NCBI GenBank assembly: GCA_041530395.1 | Contig: CP136945.1 | Coordinates: 1,550,001 to 1,614,000 of the forward strand | Reading direction: 5' to 3' | Source of the DNA: Thermosynechococcaceae cyanobacterium Okahandja | GTDB lineage: Bacteria > Cyanobacteriota > Cyanobacteriia > Thermosynechococcales > Thermosynechococcaceae | DNA: 64,000 bases | Part shown: positions 30,777-38,087 of the stretch, in pieces | Layout of the letters: the number at the start of each line of letters is the position of its first letter | Numbering within the stretch: the stretch's first letter is position 1 | Translations under genes and position numbers: made by a program | The notes under the pieces: model-generated | The model's input: only the letters and a program-made list of their open reading frames with translations | Told to the model about the DNA's origin: nothing | Databases searched by the model: none

Positions 30777-31487
30777 TTAACCCACCGCTTGCTGAGCCAG
30801 TTGCTCTAGCTGGGGTAAGCTCAGAATTTGCAGTTGATGTTTGGCGGCATCAATTTTAACCCAACCTTTGGCTATCAGTTTCTCGAGAAGCTGTTGCGCT
30901 TCTTCGGGGCTGATATTGGCCACATCCGCCAAATCCTTAATCGGCACATTAAAAATCACGGCTGTATGGATGCTGGCTCCCTCCCGTTGGCCATAGCGGC
31001 GACCAAGGTTCACAAGGACATTGGCCAGCTTGACAGCCGGGGGTTGATGGGCCAACTCAATCCGGGCATTGGTGAGGCGCAACCGTTGTGCCATAAGCTG
31101 CAACATCCGGTAGTGCAAATCGGGGTCTTGGCGCAGGGTATGGATAAATTTTTGGGCAGGAACCGAGAGCACTTCAGCAGCACACAGGGCAACCACATCT
31201 GTGGAGCGGGGAGATTGATCCAAAATAGCCATTTCGCCAAAAAAGTCCCCGGGGCCAAGAATGGCAAGGGTGGTAAAGTCCCCATTGGGCAGCAAGCGGC
31301 GGACTTTTACCCAGCCGGACAAAATAAAGTAAACGGCATTACCCCACGCATCTTCAATGAGAATGGCACGCCCTGCGGGATAGGTATTATGCCAGGCAAC
31401 CGCAAGCATGGCAGAGAGCGCGTCTTTGGAACTGGCGCCAAAAAGAGGAAAAAGTTGGCCAAAGTTGTCTGTTTCAATGCCTGCCAT
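30777..31487 (-). CDS. Crp/Fnr-family transcription regulator
   Basis: A 236-residue regulator. The N-terminal cyclic-nucleotide-binding domain has the phosphate-binding cassette FGEMAILDQSPRSTDV, whose Gly-Glu and Arg-Ser match cAMP binders such as SyCRP1, unlike NtcA. A long dimer helix and a C-terminal helix-turn-helix (IKDLADVANISPEEAQQLLEKL) follow. It probably responds to cAMP. The ATG at 31487 is used; a TTG eight codons upstream is possible. Confidence 0.82.
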   Translation of the reverse strand: MAGIETDNFGQLFPLFGASSKDALSAMLAVAWHNTYPAGRAILIEDAWGNAVYFILSGWVKVRRLLPNGDFTTLAILGPGDFFGEMAILDQSPRSTDVVALCAAEVLSVPAQKFIHTLRQDPDLHYRMLQLMAQRLRLTNARIELAHQPPAVKLANVLVNLGRRYGQREGASIHTAVIFNVPIKDLADVANISPEEAQQLLEKLIAKGWVKIDAAKHQLQILSLPQLEQLAQQAVG

Positions 31488-31609
31488 AACAACCTGATCA
31501 GTGGGTTCCAAAACAATGGAGAGTGGAGCACTCTTCCCCCTAGAATACGCGATCGCCCCCGCTTTCAGCGCTGTTTATTTCGCGAGATTGCAGGGCTAAG
31601 GCTCAAACC

Positions 31610-32905
31610 CTAGCTCGACGACCGTTGAGCCAACACTCGCGCGAGGGCGGCAAGGGCGGCCTCAATCTCGGCCTCACTCACAATTAAGGGGGGCACAAAG
31701 CGCACCACGTTGGGACCTGCCGGAACCAGTAAGAGTCCTTCACTAATGGCTGCTTTGACGACCTCTGGGGCGTTCATGCCCGCATCCGCCACCAGTTCTA
31801 GGCCATTGATCAGGCCCCAGCCGCGCACCTCGGCAATCAGGTGCGGATATTTTTCGGCAAGGGTGCGCAGGCCGGTGCGTAATTGCTCGCCACGCTCAAC
31901 AACATTCTCAAGAAGATGCTCCTGCTCAATCGTTTCGCACACGGTTAATGCGGCGGCGGTCGCAAGGGGATTGCCACCAAACGTGCTGGCGTGGTCACCG
32001 GGTTGAAACACACTACAAAAAGCTTTCGCCACCATGGCACCAATGGGGATGCCACCCGCCAATCCTTTTGCTGAGGTAAAAATATCCGGTTCCACCCCAA
32101 GGGTTTCGTAGCCCCAAAGGTGACCCGTGCGGCCAATACCCACCTGCACTTCATCAAAAATTAAGAGAATGCCCTTTTGATCACAAAGCTGGCGCACCTG
32201 CTCAAAATAGTGGCGATCGCCCGGACGGACTCCCCCCTCACCCTGTAATGGCTCAAGCAGAATCGCGGCCACCTGCGGCTGGTGTTCATCGAGCAACTCT
32301 ACAAGGGCGGCTAAGGCGGCAAAATCGTTGTAGGGGGCATAGGCAAACCCCGGCACAAGGGGATCAAAATGCTGTTGGTACTTCGGCTGTCCGGTGGCCG
32401 TAATGGTGGCTAGGGTACGACCGTGAAAGCTTGCGTGAGCCGTAATAATTACCGGATGGGCAATCTCGCGTACCGTGTGGGCATACTTGCGGGCAAGCTT
32501 AATAGCCGCTTCGTTGGCTTCCGCCCCCGAATTACAGAAAAAGACGCGATCGCCACAGGAGTGATTCACTAGCCACTGCGCTAGGGCACCCTGCTGCGGA
32601 ATGTAGTACAGGTTAGAGACGTGGTGCAAGGTTTGAATTTGCTGCGTTACCGTTGCCACTAAAGCCGGATGCCCATGACCCAGCGTACAGGTGGCAATCC
32701 CCGCCACAAAGTCAAGATAGCTGCGTCCCTGATCATCCCAAACGCGACATCCCTCCCCCCGCACGAGCGTGATTGGAAATCGCCCGTAGGTGGTCATTAC
32801 CACTTGGTCAAATTGAGCCGTATCAAACGTTGTGGGCGGAACGGCAACAGCAGACTCTGGACTCACGGCACTGCATCCTAAAGGTAGTGTGGCACTGCCT
32901 GCCAT
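31610..32905 (-). CDS. argD: Acetylornithine aminotransferase
   Basis: A 431-residue PLP-dependent class III aminotransferase of arginine biosynthesis. Conserved features: NSGAEANEAAIKLARKY, ASFHGRTLATITATGQPKY, LLIFDEVQVGIGRTG with the cofactor aspartate, and the PLP lysine in FTSAKGLAGGIPIGA. The first roughly 35 residues before VVMTTYGRFPITL are not conserved, so translation could begin downstream. The CRISPR array starts 75 bp upstream of this gene. Confidence 0.93.
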   Translation of the reverse strand: MAGSATLPLGCSAVSPESAVAVPPTTFDTAQFDQVVMTTYGRFPITLVRGEGCRVWDDQGRSYLDFVAGIATCTLGHGHPALVATVTQQIQTLHHVSNLYYIPQQGALAQWLVNHSCGDRVFFCNSGAEANEAAIKLARKYAHTVREIAHPVIITAHASFHGRTLATITATGQPKYQQHFDPLVPGFAYAPYNDFAALAALVELLDEHQPQVAAILLEPLQGEGGVRPGDRHYFEQVRQLCDQKGILLIFDEVQVGIGRTGHLWGYETLGVEPDIFTSAKGLAGGIPIGAMVAKAFCSVFQPGDHASTFGGNPLATAAALTVCETIEQEHLLENVVERGEQLRTGLRTLAEKYPHLIAEVRGWGLINGLELVADAGMNAPEVVKAAISEGLLLVPAGPNVVRFVPPLIVSEAEIEAALAALARVLAQRSSS

Positions 32906-32980
32906 CTTAGCATTCGCACCTTAGTTAACGTTGGGGGGTGCAGTTCACCGAAAGTTTCCCGAGAAAGTCTGCACTTTAAG

Positions 32981-34963
32981 CTTTCCGTTTGATCCCCTTC
33001 CCCACAAGGAGGAAGGCAATGAATAAGGCGAAGAGGAACCAACCTCTTCGCCGTTTCCATTCGATCTCCTTCCCCGCAAGGAAGAGGGCTATGAAAAAGT
33101 GAGGGCGGCTCAAGAAAGAGGGATGTTTCCATTCAATCGCCTTCCCCGCAAGGAGGAAGGACGAAGAGCCTGTGGCTCAAGTCGTCGTTGCCGATCTTGA
33201 GTTTCCATTCGATCGCCTTCCCCACGAGGAGGAAGGCCAAGATTGTCAGGCAGTGGGCGAAATCCAAGGCGGTGCCGTTTCCATTCGATCGCCTTCCCCA
33301 CGAGGAGGAAGGGCGAAGAAAACGATTCGGTTTGTGTAAGCAATGCGTTCGAGTTTCCATTCGATCGCCTTCCCCACGAGGAGGAAGGCATCAACACGAC
33401 GATTAAGGCGCGGAACACCGTCAAGTTTCCATTCGATCGCCTTCCCCACGAGGAGGAAGGCATGGGTTGAACTGACAGGGGTGCCGGAGACAACCATCCG
33501 GGTTTCCATTCGATCGCCTTCCCCACGAGGAGGAAGGTTGGGAAGCGGACGAGAACGCCGGGTTTTTGTATACCGGTTTCCATTCGATCGCCTTCCCCAC
33601 GAGGAGGAAGGTCGCGGAGCGACAATTACTCCCGAAGGAGTATGAACTCCTGTTTCCATTCGATCGCCTTCCCCACGAGGAGGAAGGGCGACACGGGTCA
33701 CTGTTCCAGATCCACCCTGTTCGTGTTTCCATTCGATCGCCTTCCCCACGAGGAGGAAGGGTCTGCGGACGCGGCGGTTTGCACTACCGAAGTGTTTAAG
33801 TTTCCATTCGATCGCCTTCCCCACGAGGAGGAAGGTCAAGAAGCTTTTGGAAAAGCGAGAAGACATTCTTGTGGTTATTGGTTTCCATTCGATCGCCTTC
33901 CCCACGAGGAGGAAGGAAGGAAGGAGGCACCGCTATGATTATCGAAGAATTCAACGGGTTTCCATTCGATCGCCTTCCCCACGAGGAGGAAGGTTTCACG
34001 CTGTCCGCTTCAGACGTGGTAAAAGCGGTTGTTTCCATTCGATCGCCTTCCCCACGAGGAGGAAGGGCCCCGCCAAATGATCCGACCTCGCTAAAGGCAT
34101 ACTGTTTCCATTCGATCGCCTTCCCCACGAGGAGGAAGGAAAAATACCTAACTGGCTTTCAACACTTGCTTAGTTGTTTCCATTCGATCGCCTTCCCCAC
34201 GAGGAGGAAGGTGCCCATTAAGCTGTACAACAGCAGCTGGGCCTTTAGCTGTTTCCATTCGATCGCCTTCCCCACGAGGAGGAAGGTCTTTTGGGTTGGT
34301 CAGCGTGCACGCGGAGGCTTTGATGGGTTTCCATTCGATCGCCTTCCCCACGAGGAGGAAGGTTCGCCGAAGGGAACTGGGCTGGAAAAGCAAACGGCTT
34401 TGAGAGTGGAGTTTCCATTCGATCGCCTTCCCCACGAGGAGGAAGGTCGTTACCCGTGTAGTAGGAAAGTTTGACCAGTTCTAAAGTTTCCATTCGATCG
34501 CCTTCCCCACGAGGAGGAAGGTGTAGTCCGACGTGTTCAAGCCAGCCCCGCCAAATGAGTTTCCATTCGATCGCCTTCCCCACGAGGAGGAAGGTTGTCC
34601 GGCTTTGGTCGATTTCATCTGGTCGAAGGTGGAGTTTCCATTCGATCGCCTTCCCCACGAGGAGGAAGGCTAGGGACGAGGAATGAAACTAATTTGTTCA
34701 CAGGTTTCCATTCGATCGCCTTCCCCACGAGGAGGAAGGCTTCGACTTGGTGGTTACTCAGTTGTCCGTTAAAATCCTGTTTCCATTCGATCGCCTTCCC
34801 CACGAGGAGGAAGGTTGCCGATCTTGACAGCGATGATAACGATGAGCCTATGGGTTTCCATTCGATCGCCTTCCCCACGAGGAGGAAGGACCGCTAACGT
34901 TTCCGACACTGACAGTGATGGTAACGAGTTTCCATTCGATCGCCTTCCCCACGAGGAGGAAGG
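32981..34963 (-). CRISPR. CRISPR array, 27 repeats and 26 spacers (type III-B associated)
   Basis: The 36-bp repeat on the plus strand begins GTTTCCATTCGATCGCC and ends CCACGAGGAGGAAGG. Spacers are 34-48 bp, mostly 36-41. The three leftmost repeats (32981-33016, 33053-33088, 33125-33160) carry 5, 5 and 3 changes; all 24 from 33201 onward look identical. Degeneracy on the left and cas1/cas2 on the right put the leader at 34964 and above, so transcription should run on the minus strand. There the repeat ends GAAUGGAAAC, like the GAAAC 3' ends of other CRISPR repeats. CCTTCC/GGAAGG inside the repeat can form a 6-bp stem. Confidence 0.97.
33027..33052 (-). terminator. Perfect hairpin in the leader-distal spacer, terminator-like
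   Basis: A 10-bp perfect inverted repeat, GGCGAAGAGG and CCTCTTCGCC around a 6-base loop, fills the last 26 bases of the first spacer. On the minus strand, the inferred direction of array transcription, it is followed by TTATTCATT. It could be the array terminator rather than an acquired spacer. The U-tract is weak, so this is inference. Confidence 0.5.
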
Positions 34964-35206
34964 AGTACCTCTATACTAGCCGCTCCCTGAGCGACTTGCA
35001 ACCCCCTATTCCGAGGGATCCCTTCCAAAGGGGGGTAAATCTTTTTCTACGTTTCGGCAGAAAATCCCCAAAGTCTCTCCCAGAGCAACTCCGAGGGATC
35101 CAACACAAAAATGCGGGTTAGGGGTCATTGGCCAGATCCCTCGGAGCATACTGCATAACCTTGAGAACCTGCTTGGATAAAAGAGTAGTGTTGAGCGTTT
35201 TGTCCT
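34964..35206 (-). promoter_or_regulatory. CRISPR leader with candidate promoter
   Basis: A 243-bp gap between the last repeat and the csx18-like gene. On the minus strand, TTGCAA (34996-35001) and TAGTAT (34973-34978) are 17 bp apart, a good -35/-10 pair that would start transcription at about the first base of the terminal repeat. Further out, CCGAGGGATC occurs twice (35011-35020, 35091-35100) and inverted as GATCCCTCGG (35135-35144). The latter two form a 12-bp inverted repeat that may bind a regulator or the adaptation complex. Confidence 0.6.
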
Positions 35207-35497
35207 ATGCCTCCCTACACTGTTTTTTCTTTCATTCGCAGTCTAATTGTTGCCTGCTGCAATGGTTTCTTTACCCTAGTGATTCTGCTGATTGCCCCCC
35301 TTGGGTTAGCAGCAGTGGTTATGACAACTCTGCTGGTTATGGTGAGTAGCCTTTTAGTAGGTGTGGCGGTTGATCACCTGTTGCGGCCATTATCTCCCCG
35401 TCGGCTCAGGCACCACGAAGCTGCTCCCTTATCAGCACGGCAGCGCCCACAACTCATGTCCCGTCGGCAGTCTAGCGATATTGAACGCTACTTCTAG
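35207..35497 (+). CDS. csx18: Small membrane protein, Csx18-like CRISPR-associated
   Basis: A 96-residue protein with two closely spaced hydrophobic segments (about residues 9-34 and 36-55; GFFTLVILLIAPLGLAAVVM) and a basic, probably cytoplasmic tail ending SSDIERYF. Its position between leader and cas1, and the ILLIAPLGLA core, resemble the Csx18 family of cyanobacterial CRISPR loci; this is recalled, not searched. Its stop overlaps the cas1 ribosome-binding site (TAGGAGG), so it is in one operon with cas1 and cas2. The function is unknown. Confidence 0.65.
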   Translation: MPPYTVFSFIRSLIVACCNGFFTLVILLIAPLGLAAVVMTTLLVMVSSLLVGVAVDHLLRPLSPRRLRHHEAAPLSARQRPQLMSRRQSSDIERYF

Positions 35498-35507
35498 GAG
35501 GCAGCGC

Positions 35508-36485
35508 ATGAGTCAGACGCTTTACCTGTCGCGCCAAGGGTGTCATGTGTCTCTTGAGGCAGAGTACATTATTGTTCGCCACCAGAAAAATCTTATACAC
35601 CAAGTTCAACTGCCGCTCATTGACCTGATTTTGATCTTTGGTTACTCACAACTGACCACCCAGCTCATTCGTGCCTGTTTACAGCGGGGAGTCACCATTG
35701 CCTACCTCTCTAAGTCAGGGTATTGTTATGGCCGTTTATTGCCTTTGCAACGGTCTTACCCTACTTTCATTGGCTTACAAGCGCAGTTGAGTGATGCCCA
35801 AAAACTGTTTGTTGCCCAGCAACTCATTCATGCCAAGCTACGCAACTGCCGCGTTATTTTGATGCGCCAGCAACGACGGCGATTTTCTCCCAGCCTTGAA
35901 CTAAGCATTAACTGTCTGGATCGACTGGCCGAACGCAGCCTTCAGGCAGACACGCTACAAGTGCTTATGGGCATTGAGGGGAGTGGTGCACAGCATTACT
36001 ACAGTGCCCTAGCCGACTGTTTCCAGCATCCGCAGCTTTCGTTTCAGGGACGTAGCCGCCGCCCCCCGGGCAATGAAATTAACGCCCTCCTCAGTTTCGG
36101 CTACCAAGTGCTTTGGAATCATCTGTTGGGCATTGTCGAAAACCTTGGCCTTGATCCCTATGCGGGTTGCCTCCACCAACCCCATCACAACCATGCCGCC
36201 TTAGTATCGGATTTGCTGGAACCGTTTCGCGCACCCATCATTGATTCCCTTGTATTACAACTGGTCAATCGCGGCATTATTCGTCCTAAAGATGATTTTC
36301 GTTTTGAAGAGGGCGGCTGTTTCCTGAATGAGCACGGACGACAGCGATTTCTCAAGCATTTTATTCAGCGGATGGAGCAAGCCACTCAGGATGAGCCTTT
36401 TTGGCGGGTACTCACACGGCAGGTGCGTGCCTTTGGCCAGTGGTTGCAGCACCCGGAACACCTCTGGTGCTATCGAATTAGCTAA
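35508..36485 (+). CDS. cas1: CRISPR integrase Cas1
   Basis: A 325-residue metal-dependent integrase that inserts new spacers with Cas2. Metal ligands are visible: E157 (MGIEGSGAQHYY), H223 (CLHQPHH) and D235 (VSDLLEPFRAPIID). The N-terminal beta domain (TLYLSRQGCHVSLEAEYIIV) precedes the helical catalytic domain. It starts at ATG 35508, seven bases after AGGAGG; the longer open frame upstream overlaps the csx18-like gene and is rejected. It is not fused to a reverse transcriptase. Confidence 0.95.
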   Translation: MSQTLYLSRQGCHVSLEAEYIIVRHQKNLIHQVQLPLIDLILIFGYSQLTTQLIRACLQRGVTIAYLSKSGYCYGRLLPLQRSYPTFIGLQAQLSDAQKLFVAQQLIHAKLRNCRVILMRQQRRRFSPSLELSINCLDRLAERSLQADTLQVLMGIEGSGAQHYYSALADCFQHPQLSFQGRSRRPPGNEINALLSFGYQVLWNHLLGIVENLGLDPYAGCLHQPHHNHAALVSDLLEPFRAPIIDSLVLQLVNRGIIRPKDDFRFEEGGCFLNEHGRQRFLKHFIQRMEQATQDEPFWRVLTRQVRAFGQWLQHPEHLWCYRIS

Positions 36486-36489
36486 TCTG

Positions 36490-36771
36490 ATGTTGCTGTA
36501 CGTCATTGCCTACGATATTCCCAACGATAAGCGCCGCCGTAAAGTTGCCGAATTGTTAGAAGGCTACGGCCAGCGGGTGCAGTTCAGCGTCTTCGAGGCA
36601 AGGCTCACCCCCAAACAACTCCAACAACTGCGCGATCGCCTCCGTCGTCGCCTCAAATTTAGCGAAGATCACGTCCGCATTTATCCCCTCAGTCATCACA
36701 CCGAGAGCAGCATCCTCATTCTGGGCATTGGTTGCTCTTCCCTTGAACCACCCACCAGTCAGGTTGTTTAA
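36490..36771 (+). CDS. cas2: CRISPR-associated protein Cas2
   Basis: A 93-residue ferredoxin-fold partner of Cas1 (MLLYVIAYDIPNDKRRRKVAELLEGYG, QRVQFSVFEARLTPKQL, DHVRIYPL). The start is ATG 36490, 4 bp after cas1; the longer frame into cas1 is rejected. The stop overlaps the convergent CARF-RelE gene by 4 bp. Confidence 0.95.
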   Translation: MLLYVIAYDIPNDKRRRKVAELLEGYGQRVQFSVFEARLTPKQLQQLRDRLRRRLKFSEDHVRIYPLSHHTESSILILGIGCSSLEPPTSQVV

Positions 36772-37886
36772 TGCAACCCCCGATCAAGGGCATCCAACAC
36801 AAAACAGTTCCCCTCAAAATGACCCAGAATGCGCTTCGCATCTTGATCCGCCCAAGCATCCATTTCATGGGTCGAGGGTGGGCAGGGGTTCCCTTTAAGC
36901 GCCTTAAAATCGAGCGATCGCGGATTATATCCATCCCGCAAATACCGCGCCAACTGATCAATGCGCTCATTCACCTGCACCAACCGATCAGGGGCAAGCT
37001 CCGCCACACTCCGCTGAAAGCGATCGCTAAAAATAATCTGGTCACTGGGGGCAGGATGCAAGGCTTCGGCGTAAAGCGCCTTTTTAGTGCGCTGCCAAAC
37101 CAACTCCCCCCAAGGGGACAACGCCACCTGATCATCCACTTGCAACAACAAGGTTTCCGGAATGTGATCTAGATGCGGCGCAGGCAACCCCAAGCGCAGT
37201 TGCCGGAAGGTCACGAGGTTCTCTCGCACTGTTTCCGCCGCCACAAGCCGCACCGGCAGACGCGGAATCCGGATCAAATCAGAGGTTTCAAACACATACA
37301 CCGTTTCATCGGCATAGAAAAACGCCAGCGTCTGGAGGAAGCCTTGCACGCTTTTGAACCCCCCGGTCAGGTTAAAAATCACCCGAAACCCCTGTTGCCG
37401 ATACCCATCAACGGTCGTCTCGCACCACTCAATTAAATCCGACAGAGCCGACTGAAAGGCTTGCATATCTCTGGTTTGCAGATCCGTCTGCCGATAAACA
37501 TAGGTTTCTGGGCAGCCCTGTTTTTTTAACCAGTCGGCAATTAACTCTGCGGTTTGTTGCCCCAGCCACGTATCGGTACTCAGCAGATAGTGGCAGTCAC
37601 CGCGCTTGGGGTGGAACTGTCCCCCATACAGCTTAACAATGCCGTTAATTTCAGCAGACATCTTGGTTGCCATGGCCAAGTCTGTACCCTCAGCAAGCAG
37701 TGTGTCCCGCACTTGGCAGATCAGCCCCTCAAGCACCGGGCGATCGCTGGCCGGAATGGCCGCCACCGCTGGTTCATTGGCATACCTGCTGACAAGCGTT
37801 CGCTGCTCTGCCGCCGCTGCATTCGTGAGGAGGCTAGTGCCGCAGGGCGAGAGCACAAAAAGTCGTTGTGAGGTCGGGGAAGGCAT
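36768..37886 (-). CDS. CARF-domain effector with C-terminal RelE-like domain (Cami1-like)
   Basis: A 372-residue protein. The N-terminal half is a CARF cyclic-oligoadenylate sensor: FVLSPCGTSLLTN at residues 10-22 (ligand loop) and NLTGGFKSV at 172-180, the motif of Csm6/Csx1-type and APE2256-family CARF proteins. A winged-helix-like linker (about 252-275) follows. The C-terminal 85 residues (IIFSDRFQRSVAELAPD, LDFKALKG, THEMDAWADQDAKRILGHF) look like a RelE/ParE toxin fold. Known CARF-RelE proteins (Cami1) cleave mRNA on the ribosome when bound by cA4. It faces cas2 and is divergent from the cmr operon. The RelE call is by eye. Confidence 0.75.
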   Translation of the reverse strand: MPSPTSQRLFVLSPCGTSLLTNAAAAEQRTLVSRYANEPAVAAIPASDRPVLEGLICQVRDTLLAEGTDLAMATKMSAEINGIVKLYGGQFHPKRGDCHYLLSTDTWLGQQTAELIADWLKKQGCPETYVYRQTDLQTRDMQAFQSALSDLIEWCETTVDGYRQQGFRVIFNLTGGFKSVQGFLQTLAFFYADETVYVFETSDLIRIPRLPVRLVAAETVRENLVTFRQLRLGLPAPHLDHIPETLLLQVDDQVALSPWGELVWQRTKKALYAEALHPAPSDQIIFSDRFQRSVAELAPDRLVQVNERIDQLARYLRDGYNPRSLDFKALKGNPCPPSTHEMDAWADQDAKRILGHFEGNCFVLDALDRGLH

Positions 37887-38087
37887 GGCCAGAAGTACAA
37901 CAATAGTAGTATTAATGATTTGTATTGGCTACATAATAACATTAAGCATTGTTGAAAAGCCGTAAAAATTACAAAAAATTATAAAAAACCGTTTGCGTTA
38001 CCCCCCATGCATTACTGGGTTCAGTAGGCTGGATATAACTTAGCTGCCCGAGCGTGCAGTGGACTCAATTGTACCGATGGCTCATTT
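37887..38087. promoter_or_regulatory. AT-rich divergent promoter region between the CARF-RelE gene and cmr2
   Basis: A 201-bp region, much more AT-rich than its surroundings, that should drive both the CARF effector (left) and the cmr operon (right). CAACAAT (37898-37904) and ATTGTTG (37948-37954) form an inverted repeat with an AT-rich interior, a possible operator. No clear ribosome-binding site precedes cmr2. Confidence 0.5.

Noticed and set aside
33201-34963. Link between the CRISPR repeat core TCGATCGCC and the GCGATCGC palindrome common in this genome
   Set aside because: The match is 7 of 8 bases and both motifs are short; chance or shared base bias explains it.
33110-34964. Several open frames of 70-220 codons on both strands across the CRISPR array (for example repeating FDRLPHEEEG or PPRGEGDRMET)
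   Set aside because: They are translations of the 36-bp repeat; 36 is a multiple of 3, so frames stay open by chance. No start signals or protein family are present.
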